A stretch of DNA of 64,000 bases from Gymnorhina tibicen (Eukaryota > Chordata > Aves > Passeriformes > Artamidae), in NCBI GenBank assembly GCA_013399875.1, contig VXAZ01003903.1, positions 186,001-250,000 on the forward strand, in the 5' to 3' direction. How positions within the stretch are numbered: position 1 is the first letter of the stretch; each line of letters starts with the position of its first letter. Positions 52,801-64,000 of this stretch are shown piece by piece. The position numbers and the translations under genes were made by a program. Under the pieces are notes generated by a model. It saw only the letters and a program-made list of their open reading frames with translations, did not search any database and was not told the DNA's origin.

Positions 52801-55800
52801 AAGGCATCTACTTCTTCAAGCACTGCTTTCCTATAATACTTTGTATTTTTTGTGAAGACTGGTAAATTGAAAAACAAAAAAAACATTTAATAGACTGATT
52901 CTATGACAGGCTCACCTTATATGCTTGTTCTGAGTCTCCTCTCCTTTGCTCTCTTTTGCTTCCACAACTCATTTTCAAAACTCAACAGGGATATACGAAA
53001 TGGAAAATCAAGATGTGAGAGAAGATGCTTGGTGTGGTTACTGCATGGCAACCCACATTCCAGCTCACAGCTAATTACTGGCAATGCTGACATCTGAGAG
53101 CTGGGAAAAACTGGGATGTTAAATCTGCTTATATGTACAGTAAAATCTTTTCCACAAAGTATTATTTTACTTCATGGAGCCAAGGGCAGTCTGCAACATC
53201 AATGCTAGCAGAAATTTAATGTTGTGTTAATAAGGGATGGTAAAAGACAACGTAGCTTTAATAACTTAGCGTAGAGATAGACCATGGACCAAAACATTAA
53301 TCATAAGCATTCCTCTACTGACCTCCTGAAGGGCCAGACTCCTCCAGCTAGGCTTATTAATCCCCATGAGAATAATAATATCCCATTTCAACAGTGAGAA
53401 CAGAACACTTGTCTTGGTTTTAGTTGACGGATGGCTTAACTATTTTTGCTTTTTTTTTTTAAGACAAATAACAACCCTCTCCCTTTTTGAGATCAGACAG
53501 CATGGTTACAGGCAGAGTCTGAGAATATCTGGTGGATGGGATCATTGGTGATGTACTAGTACTCCCTCTCATTGATACCAAGTTTTTTTTGCTGGGCAGT
53601 TTCTTTTCTTGATGCTATTTCCAACATATGGAAAGCTCATTGTCTAGTACAACAGGGCCAATACTTCCCTCTCCTTCTGTTGTATCCAAAAGTGACCTAA
53701 ACATGGTGAAATAATAACCCCACATTTAATAATGTTGTAAGATTATCAGCCAGCTGCAGCAGATTTTCCAGAGGGTATATTGACATCTTGCATATGTGCT
53801 TGCAAATATACTGTTTTCAGCCTCTCTAAATTACATGCGTTCACGACTAAAGCTTGTCAGAGAAAATACTCATGGCCTACTTATTTTTGCCAACAGTTAA
53901 AAGAAGTGAGTTCCTGGGTTTTCTGGAAATGTAGGACAATCAGATTCTGCTTCCTCTAAAGCACTTAACTGTTATATCAGCAAGGAATGGGCTGGCACAA
54001 CTCTTCAATAAATCATTTTCTGTTCATTTTTCCAGCTGTCTCTTTCATAAGATAAGAGAAGAGAGCTGAGGAAAAAGGATACATGCTTTTTATGGAAGCA
54101 TTTCCCATCTCAGATTTACATTTAAACAGTTTCCTTGTTGCTTTTCCAGGATCATTATTGCAGAGAAATAATTTTTTCATAAATTCATCTGTTCTTGCTA
54201 AACATTTCCGTTTGCCCTTACAAAAACACAAAAACTGAGCACAAGCTACAGAATAATGTTAAGATCAAGCTTTCCTATTAGCAAGTGTATTCAGTTCATT
54301 GTTTTTGAAACGTGACAAACAACATAAATTAGATCCTCTCCCAAGCTAGTGGGACATAATGAGTTTAAATAATTCCTTACTTCTGGACTTTGTTAGGATT
54401 ATTACAGTTATTAGTAAGCCCATGTGCACTTTGCTGTAACCCTCAGAAGCTCACATCCTTGTGATTCAGGAAAAAAAAAAGGGATTTCTTCTCTTTTCCT
54501 GACCTATTACCATTCAGTTTCTAACCTGTGGCCCTCTCTTGGCCTGTGGCAAGGGTTTGATGAATGTTTCCTTTACCTAAGAAATCTCACTTTTAATCTA
54601 AATTGTTTTGGGTGTGGAATAGACGATTCAGGGGTTGAACCCAGCACGTTGCCCTGAACAGCAGAATAATACCTGCATGTATTTTATTTACTCCGCTTTT
54701 CCCCACTCTTTTATGTGTACGTCCTATGCTGTTACATCCAGTTGGAGAGCAGACATACTTGCATCAATTTTCATGTATCAGCTGCGCAACAGCCCCAAGA
54801 GAGACTCTTAATTTTCTTCTCTCCTCATGCAGAAGGCAATATTTTAAAAAACATTCAGCTAGGTGCCATGAGATGACTTCATGGAAATTGCGTGGTTTCA
54901 CTATAACCCTGAGCACATACACAGTAAGGGAGAAAGGCATTCCTCTTGCAATCCAAGTTTTGCGAGGGTGGAGAGGGAAAGCTGGAGGTACAAATCCAAG
55001 GTCCAAGATCAGTAAATCAGTCTGCTGTGCAATATCCCTCCCTCCTTTCTACGCAAGCCTTCTGGCTGAAGTAGCACACAGAGCTCCTGGCCAGTTCTGT
55101 GGGTGAGAGGACCCTGGGCAAAATTCAGGCTCCCACAAGGGCTCTGGGGGAATTGCAGGCTGTCAACAAAGTTTGCTTGGAAAACAAAGCAGAGTATTAA
55201 TAAGCCACTTCCCTTCTGACAACTGAGAGGTCCAGAAACAGAGAAGATTTTTCCAGCAATTAGGCTGCGAGAAGACTCTATGCAAGCATGACAGCAAACA
55301 CGGCTGGGAAGCAGTGCCTGGAGGAGGGCCACCTGAGTCTGGGTCAAATCAAAAGCCAGGTTATGTCCATGGTAGGTCTTGAGGGCAAAGGAGGCAGAGC
55401 TTGTGGTTCCCTGCATAATTCAAAGGTAAAGGGTGAAAGGGTTAGCAAGAAACTCTGGTTTGCCTGAAATTATGCTAGGGTTTGTTTCACAGGTGTTTAC
55501 AGTACACACAGAAATGACGGGAGAAAACACACAACCTTTGTAACCTCCCCACTTGGTGTGCCTCCTACATCTGCTCAGTGCATGTGTCCATCCCAGAAAA
55601 TGTTGTGCACGTAATGTGTGTGCCTGCTGCCGTGGATGACCCTCATACAGAGTCTCCACAGGCAAGGAATTGTGAAATGAATTGTGAAAGCCTCTTCCTC
55701 TGCTTGTGCTACAGGAAATGCTTTCAGTGTGCTTCCTCATGTACTTTAAGCTGCCATCTCAAGTTCTCTCTGTTGTTTCCATCATTTTGTTACCCCTTCT

Positions 55801-58800
55801 TGCACCCTACATAGTTTCTGCAGTATTAGCTCAGGCTGCTCTATTTTGTTACTGCATCAAACAGCTAATTTCATCTGTTACCACAGGGTGCTTGATGCTT
55901 TTTTGCACAAGTCCAGCTCTCAGAAAAACTAATTATTTGCACTTCCATGAAAATTTTTGCAACGTCTTCACTCACTTATTCACATAAGAATAGCCCAACC
56001 AAATATTGTAATATTAAAGGAAGTAAAAGTGGTTCTACTTGGAAATCTTACAGAAAAGTCAAGTAATACACTGACTCCTTGAACAAAATAACAGCTGCAA
56101 AAAGTGAATGACACAGACTTTAAATGTCAACATTGCAAAATCATGAAGAAATTGTCTTTTAATTATGTTTAATTATCTTCCATTAGAAGAAAAGAAAGTA
56201 TCTGCTACACAGCATTTCAAATGTAATTGCCTCAGTAAGGCTTTTACTTTTTTGTGGAATAATCAAAATGCCAATTACACGTTTGTAGACCTATGATGAA
56301 GAACTGATTTATCTATGCTTAATCATTCAAGAAAATATACTATACTGTGTGTGCAAAGGAGATAAAATCAGTCAAAACGTATGAAATTGTTTTGCTGTTC
56401 TACTCTTGCAAAATGGAGCAATTCACGTTTTCTTAATACTTGATATCACTGAAGTTGTTACTAAAAAATTTACTTTTGCAGCCTGTGCTTTTCTTAGTTG
56501 ACATGGGTGACTAGTGTATAACAGGAAGGTTTCCAACACTTTAAAAGACTTCTTCAGCCATGCCTCAAATGAAGTTCTTTCTGTTCAGATGTCTTCCTGA
56601 GAAATACTATAATCAAGGTAAATTTAAACGCCTCAGACAATCCTTATTTTATTTCAAAACCAGTCCTTGACACCATAGTCTGCATACAGGTATTAAAAAA
56701 ATATGCATCTCATCATATAACTAGTCTGGTTTTGAGTTTGAGAAAACTTAGCTCTAGGAATCTGAGTTCTGGATATTAAGTTTAAACTAAATGGACGTAC
56801 AAACCATTTGGAGATTTACCCATCGCTGAATGCCAGAAAATACGAAAGTGATCCATCTTAGAGTACTTTGTGTTCCTGACAGGGAGTTCTGGGGACTCAC
56901 TGTCTTATTGCTTAATATTGAACACTAGCAACCAAACATTTGTTAGCAGAGAATGGAAGCTGCAGATAACTGTGGTATTAAAATGACCAAGAAATAGATA
57001 TCCTTAGATACTTAAAGTTACTTCAGTGAACTGGTACAGAACAGCTAGACTGGCAAGATTCTGTCTTGCATACGGATTCCAAATAACACAGCATAAACAC
57101 TAAGGTTATCCCTAGACAAGAAAACTATAAATGTTATTGATAAGATAAAAGAAAACTGGGTGAGATGCACACTTGAATACATACCTTGCACCAAATACTA
57201 GTCCATTCATCAAATTCAATTTGTATTTTCTCCTTCTCTAAAACAACACAGAACTTGAATTTTTCAAAATGACATCCTAATGGTTTTTCATGACCATTTC
57301 ATGACCATTATATTTAACAGCACCCTCAAGACACTGAGTTGCATTAGAAGCAATGTGCAGTCACCCATGTGAGCTCTCCTCTCTGAGGTAAAGAAGATGC
57401 TCCCTTTCCTGAACTCTGGTAGCCCTGGAAGTGTCAGAAGCAGACTGAGGACAGAAACGTCAAGCAATTTTGGGTCTTGCACTTGACCCAGTAGAGCTTT
57501 TCCTTTTTGCTACAATGGTGCAAAAGTAAGGCACGAGCCAATTACGTCCTGGAGTGTATGAGATGCTGTGAGTGGTAAGGGTAAAGCCCAGAAAAGGGGA
57601 GAAGACTGGCAGACTTTGTTCACAATTTTCTTGGCCAGTTAAAATGTAGCTGTAGAAATGCCCATACTTTTTTGTGTGCTCCAGTCTCTCTAACTGTAAA
57701 GTGAGAGCTCATGCATTAAAGAGGCTTTGAGGCTAAAACATTGTTTGCAGCATGCTTTGCAAATCTCAGTTGAAAGTGTCACAGTAGTGCAATTGTGTGT
57801 TTTCTCATTTAGTATTGTGGGCACCATTATCCAGGAGTAGCACAGATAGACATGGACGTTTTCATCATCTCTTGCCTTTAAGTTCCTAATATACAATCAA
57901 ACACAGAACAAATCCATTTTCTGGACTCAAATCTTAACTTCAAACAAAAAAAAACTATTTGGTTTTTTATTTTCTTTTCCCTAGGGAAGCTGTAAAATAC
58001 TTAGGTAGGCAATAGCATTTTGACTGTTAATGATCTCTAAGAAATTACTGTCAATAATTATAAATAAATGTTTTTCTGTAACATATAATCAGTAATCAGA
58101 AACTGCTAGGAAAAACAGTGGTGACATGAAATCAGTCACCATAATGTGTTTTGACAAGTCTCCTAATTAAGAAAATAATTACCCAAACCACTAAATATGT
58201 AGGGAAAAATATATCTTGAAAGTCTGGCAAAAGATGAGCATGTTCCTCCTAATTTTCATCATTTTTTTCTATGAAATGGAAGAATCTTCTGTAATATCTG
58301 TAATTGGAACTAAATTTCCAAAGGGAGGTTATCCAAGATTGTTATTTCTAGTGCCAAAAGAAAACAGATAGTTGGCAGTCATAGCACACCCGCCTATAAA
58401 GTACATTTTGGCCAAAAGTAGGCAATTCCATTTTGACTCCAAGGCTCACATCCCATCCTTAGCTCATCACAGATGGACGCCTCATCAGTCACAGCTGTCT
58501 GAAACACCCAGATATCTCAGGCACAACAGAGAATGAGGAGATTGCATTGTTTTTTGGTCAGTATAAATTTGCTTTTTTTTATTATTTGTTTCTACCTGTG
58601 TATAATGCTGACCTGATTTCCAGCATTGTTTGGGATTTTCCCATTTTAAATCTCTAGGGGAAGATAATCCCTAACTTTCACTATGGAGTCAATCACTGGG
58701 CAAGGGAGTCCATGTGGTTTAGGATTTTTGTGTCACTCTTCTACCTCTTCTTTATTCCTCTTCCCATGGATGTTCTGTAGAAGTCATTCCTCACATTCTT

Positions 58801-59212
58801 CTCATCCTGGCATTTAAAAAAAAGTTATATCAGACTTGGTTAATCCTGTCCTTGAATTGTCTGAGGGATCAAGAATGAGTAAAATAGGTGTCAGAGTCAT
58901 CTAATAAAACAGAATTCAGTATTAACATGGAGGTGCACCTCTTCCAACTGCAGATGCTATCAGTCATCCATATCTACACTTAGCATGTTTCTGAAGATCT
59001 TTTACATGCGCAGATGTGATGTTTCACCAGGTCTGGCTCTTGCTTTCTTCTGGCAGCACTCAGCCAGAGTAAATAAATGCACACAGCAGCCCTCTCACAT
59101 GAAGTGTGTCTCTGATATCCCATTCCGAGCAACTTTATATGTTAGTAAGGAAAAAACCTACAACCACAAAAACAAAATAGAAGTAACAAACTAGAAGGCA
59201 ATAAAAACTGGT

Positions 59213-59250
59213 AACAAGCAAGCAAACAAACAAACAAACAAACAAACAAA
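59213..59250. repeat. (CAAA)n microsatellite
   Basis: About eight caaa-type units, with caag variants at the left edge. No element body was recognised next to it. Confidence 0.9.
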
Positions 59251-61174
59251 AGAAACCAACCTGGGATCAAACCCTGATCAGGAAAAAAAAAGCCAGCTGT
59301 GGCAAGGTTCTGCCTAAGAGCACAAAAAGATTGCCATCCATCAGCTTGCCATTAAGCAGAACTCAATCCTGGAAGAGTTTGGGAACTGAAAATTATTGGG
59401 CAATGAAAGCTATTTATAAGAAGATGAAATTTTCCTGCCCAAGCATGAAGTAAAAACTTTCTACCTAAGGCAAGGATTGATCACGGGTGGACCCATATGC
59501 AAGACTCAGAAAATGAGATGCATGTTCCTCTGATCTGGATGGCCTCTGGCAGTCCTGTGGATATCCTGCTTGTTTTTGTTGAGAGGGTTATGGCAGTACA
59601 CACACATTGTTTACACATTTTCCTGCTGGTTTGGTAGGGGGCAAGAAGACAGTTGTAATCACAGCTTGTCACTTGCCTGACTTACATTTTAGATATTTTC
59701 ATATTGGCTGTATATAAAGGTATTGACAGGTTACAAATTTGCACAATTTAGCGATTGAGAGGACCTACTACATTGTCATTTTTATTCTACCAGAAATGCA
59801 GGACCAGCTCTCTTGCTCATTTCCCAGCAATTTACCAGGTATCTTGTTCAAAAAACTTTTCATTCCACTTTCTTTCTGAGTTTATTCCACACTTGAGTGA
59901 CTACCATTGTCAGGAAGTCAAAGTGAAAACTAACTGGACCTAACACAACCTCTTCTTAAGGCTCAAAATAGTTCTTTTGTTTTTCTTCAATATCCATGCA
60001 TCTCTGACTTGCTATTTATCTCTCAGAAGCAGAAGTTCCAAATTTATTTCTGAGAAGACTTTTCCTGACCCACCAAAAGCAGAAGATACAGGAAATTGTA
60101 TAAGACATTTCCATGTAGCTGTCACCATATTTTCCAGGCTGGAAAATGAGAAGAAATTTTGAGAAAGTTGAGTTGTTTCTTTGAAGAGATTTTTCTCAGT
60201 TTCATGCATGAAAATGATACTCTAAATAGTTTTACATGTGAGTTTTGTAGTTAATGTTACAAATAGTAATTTGACATTTTTATGGTCTATTTTAATTAAA
60301 TAAAGCAAAATCTGCTCTTCTGAGTGATTCATTTATCCTATCAACCTTTCTATTTTTGTAAGATTAAATCAGGAAGTTCGCATTAAGCTTCCTTTCCTGG
60401 AATTCCAGTTGAACATTATTACCCTTTGTTTAGACTGTATCACTTATTCAGCTGATAAGAGTAGACTATTCCACTGGAGAGACAGAGATTCAGCAATTTA
60501 GATCCCTTAAAGAGCATTCTGTGTTTTCCAGTAAATGACTATACTACATGTTTCAGGAAGCTACGGAAAATCATTGCATTTTTTAAATCTGCAGACATGA
60601 AACTGTATACTAATGCAATGATGTGTCTGAGCAAAGCACACATAATATTTTTTGTCCTTGACATTAGGAGGGATGTTATAGCTTTTCATCATTTAGTTCT
60701 CAATGCAATCCCACAGCTTGATCATGATCTCCAGGGCAATACAAAAGAACACTGGCGAAAGACAAGATACTGATTCTAAGAGAATAAAAATTTGGACTAA
60801 GACACACGTTTTAAATTCTGAAGTAATTTGTCATGTTTTGAACTTTGAAGTTGCCATGTGAAATCTTAAAATCAAGGTGCATTGCTAAGGGAGGCATTTT
60901 AAAATGCCGGAGATACAACTTCAAGCAGGAAACCTAAGCAAGACTTGTGATTCAGGTTGTTACAATGATCTTTAAAATCTATGATCAATGATGTAAAAAT
61001 ATATACACACTTTAATTCTGGACTGTTTTCTGAAATTATGCTGCCTACATTCTTTGACTGTTATGCTTGTTTTACTCCGTAGTATCCTGAATTCTGGTAA
61101 ATCTGTGAAAACTTCCTAAAATTACAATGTATTTAACTACTCAGATTAATTTGTTTTACTTTTTTGTGGAGATG

Positions 61175-61260
61175 GTTTTTGGTTCAATGGTTTTGGAGTT
61201 GATTCGTTTTGTTTTTTGTTTGTGTTGGTTTGGGTTTGACTTGTTGGGGGTTTTTTGCCC
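61175..61260 (+). repeat. T/G-rich low-complexity tract
   Basis: A T/G-biased stretch with gttttgtttttt and ttgggggtttttt segments, similar to the tracts at 4833-4902 and 44,560-44,640. Confidence 0.65.
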
Positions 61261-64000
61261 AGGACAAAGTCAACTTTGTTTTGTCAACAAAGAAAAACAC
61301 ATTTGTTCTTAAACTAACACCTGAATTTCTTGTTATGTTTGCACCAGAAGCAGGTAACACGCCAGTTAGGCTTCTAACTTAATCTACCTGAATCCCAGAT
61401 TCTTATTTCCCTGCATTTCCTTGGTGCCTGGATCCAGTTTGTCGTTCATCATGAATTAGAGTAAAAACCTGCTTCTCTCTGCAGCCTGACATGATATTTA
61501 CTGATATTCATAAATGACAGCACCAATCTGAAGCCTTATGCAGAGTGCAGATTTTCCAAGACATCTAAACTAGAGGGGAGCACAGTGTGATGAGCATTCC
61601 TAAATTGTTAGAAATCATATACATATAAAACTATATATGTACTTATACAATAGACACAGACAGAAAATAGATCTTTATATCTTTTTATGCATTTTATGTT
61701 CTCACATTTATAAAATATGAAGTAAAATTAAATCTGCAGAAAAATATACTTTTCGTCTTCCCCAAATCTACCAGTGTCTAGTTCCTTTGCACATTTGGCA
61801 AAATCTCCACAAATTAAAGCAAATAATAAAGACTTAATAAATGTGATTGTTTGCTGAGGTCAAATAACTCATATTTATACTAGCTAAGAGGGGGCTAAAC
61901 CTGAAGGGCTTCATAAAATAACTTAGTGTCTAACCCTAATTATTGCAAACAAAGATCAAAAGAAAAGCTTATCAAAAGTGGAGACAGTTTATTTCCATCT
62001 TGGAACAAAGGACAAAAGACACAGTGTCTTGTCCTTCCTTTGAGGTTTCTCTGTCAGCTCCTTTCCACTCCCTTTCCTGATAGGCTGAAATATCTTGATG
62101 GCTGTTCTGTTGACTAAAACACAATAATCAATTCTGGGGAACATGTCAGCTACTTATTTTTATAACAGGAACAATGGAAATAGCATCACATTGTTAATAG
62201 AGGTAAAAGTGATTAAAAATACCCTTTTGAGTTTTCCTTTCTAGTTCCTATCATCACAATGCACTGGAATTCATCCAGAACAAACTATGACTGTAGATAC
62301 ACACATTTTTACAGGAATCAGAGAACTTTGATTCATCTTTAGTCTATGAAGGAATGCTTGTCTTTTAAAGCTGCTGCTGTATGAACTAGTTTGCCTTTTA
62401 TGTATATATTTATTTTTTCAGATTACTATTTCAAATCTAAAGCAGAGGCATTTGTCTCTAAATTAGTCTTAGAGAGTATGTTTATTTCTTTACAGTATGT
62501 GCATGCACAGTCTGTGTCAAACTGCTACAAAGAAATCTAAGAGCCTTTATTTGCTAACGCTGCAAATTGCAGAGCCGCATTCCGTGACATCGCATAGAGT
62601 TTGCGTAGTAGCATCTACTCAAAATGATACTAAGTAATTAAGTACAGAATGAAAAGGGCATCAAGCTCATAGATAGCATCTTTAAAATATATATTAAACT
62701 CATGCATAAGCATCATAATATTTGCCTGGCATAAAAAAGTAGCATAAATTCCTCTAAAATTTCAGACAGGCACAGAAAATTTTGTTCCCTGTCCAACAGA
62801 GAAATGCTATTGAGCACACCAATGTAAATATCCCTACTGTGTTTTTATTTCCTTATTAAAAAAATGAATCCCTGTGTTGATATTGAGGATATCATATCCT
62901 GAATAAGCTTCTTGATATAAAGATGGCTAAGAAAAAGATCATTCAAATAGGTGAAACCTATTTCAGAGTTACAAAGATCAGATAAGCAGTGCTTGATGCA
63001 CTCTGTTGAGACAAACCCCTCATTCAGTGCCAAGTATTATTAAAAATTCATTTTCTTAGCTGACACATGGACTTTTCATGCAGAGAGACCATTATGAAAA
63101 GCCTTGCTGTTCTGATAATCTGCACTTTGATTTCTGGCATTATCAGCCAGATCAGAAATAGTGGGTACAAGTGCCCAGAGGATAAAGCATCAGCTTTTCA
63201 TTCTTGAGGAGATATGCTTAATGGAATGAGTTTAAGAGTTTCAAATGAAGTGTGGCTGAGAATATAGAAATGGTGTGTGAAAGATCCTGGAAATTCATCA
63301 CCAAAAAACTAAGCACATGATCCTGCAAACATTTATGCACTCCAGTTTCAATATACCCTTCAAACCAAACAGAATTGCATACATGAATTTGTATGAATGA
63401 AGTTTAAATTGCTTTCCATCCTAAAATAAACAAAGTCCTTTCTAACCAAGGAAGGAGATCTTTTAAGCTGACAAATACTATTTCATGTCAAACAGAGCAA
63501 CCCATCACTATTGTCTGGGCTTTCCATAATGCTCTGCAACACATTATAGAGTAGATATAAAACATTAGTTAGCTTTCAGATTGCTTTAGATTATACTCTG
63601 TGTGCTCTGATACTGTCTTACCATAACTAATTGCTATATAAAGCAATTCTAGCAGAAATTCATCAGGATACTTGAAGATCATTCTCTTTCCTGTTTCATT
63701 TAGTACATTTGTTCATATCCAAGGGCTGAGAGCACTGGATATCAACTGGCTCCATGGAAGCATTAAATTAATTGCTATATTTGTGTTACTACAATTTCAG
63801 ATACAGTTTACTTGGTCCCAATCCACTCAGTCTGGCAGTCATCTTGTCTCTCAGTCTTCCAATAGTTACATTTTGATTTCTAGATCCTCAGTTCCTTCTA
63901 GAGAATCTAGAAACTCACCTCTCAGTTCCTCCTTTTGGTCTGCATGCTTTTCCCTCATTGGGGATCACTACCCAACAGCTCTGGATCTAATGTTCTGCCT

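Larger units (their letters stand above)
49840..64000 (+). other. Intron sequence without recognised genes to the window end
   Basis: AT-rich DNA with (CAAA)n at 59213-59250 and a T/G-rich tract at about 61,175-61,260. The stretch 54,730-55,700 is GC-richer and carries overlapping open frames on both strands (126 and 135 codons) that I cannot relate to any family. A CpG-containing block lies at about 62,510-62,640. I did not find the DLC1 SAM-domain exon (IEAKEACDW...) or the short first exon of DLC1 isoform 2, so the intron appears to run past the window. Confidence 0.5.

Noticed and set aside
1..64000. tRNA, snRNA, CRISPR or prokaryotic features
   Set aside because: I saw no tRNA T-arm consensus with a plausible fold, no U6- or 7SK-like start, no regularly spaced repeats and no operon-like gene packing.

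Overview
The window is AT-rich vertebrate nuclear DNA with almost no coding capacity. It is most likely from a bird. Three fragments are CR1 LINE copies, including the typical 3' UTR ending in an ATTCTATGAT-like motif. One element at about 37.5-38.1 kb matches, from memory, an LTR-type repeat that is widespread in avian genomes. Nothing resembles a prokaryotic operon, a CRISPR array, a tRNA or an rRNA.

The one protein-coding feature I can support is a short first exon on the + strand at about 11.87-12.08 kb. It encodes 38 codons plus one base, followed by a strong splice donor. The peptide contains RSFSDHIRDSTARALDVIW, which I recognise as the alternative N-terminus of DLC1 (a Rho GTPase-activating protein), the form known in human as isoform 4. 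A TATA box, an in-frame upstream stop, phase agreement with the DLC1 SAM-domain exon and an overlapping upstream ORF all fit a genuine alternative promoter and first exon. The window is therefore best read as a piece of the DLC1 locus. Positions 1 to about 11.8 kb would be upstream/intron sequence of the longer DLC1 transcripts. Positions 12,078-64,000 would be part of a very long intron (at least 52 kb), because I do not see the SAM-domain exon before the window ends.

Layout: 1-11.6 kb non-coding, with small tandem duplications and a T/G-rich tract; 11.8-12.1 kb alternative promoter and first exon; 14.7-15.1 kb CR1 3' end; 31.35-32.2 kb decayed internal CR1 reverse-transcriptase fragment on the minus strand, abutting an AT-rich 18-bp minisatellite; 37.5-38.1 kb LTR-like element flanked by near-identical 20-bp direct repeats; 49.7-49.8 kb short CR1 3' remnant; the rest is intron with simple repeats and a few blocks that look like possible conserved regulatory DNA. 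The many open frames of 60-157 codons are what chance predicts for 64 kb and are not annotated as genes. I found no previously undescribed multi-gene system here. The most useful observations are the avian form of the DLC1 exon and its leader, and the unusual flanks of the LTR-like element.
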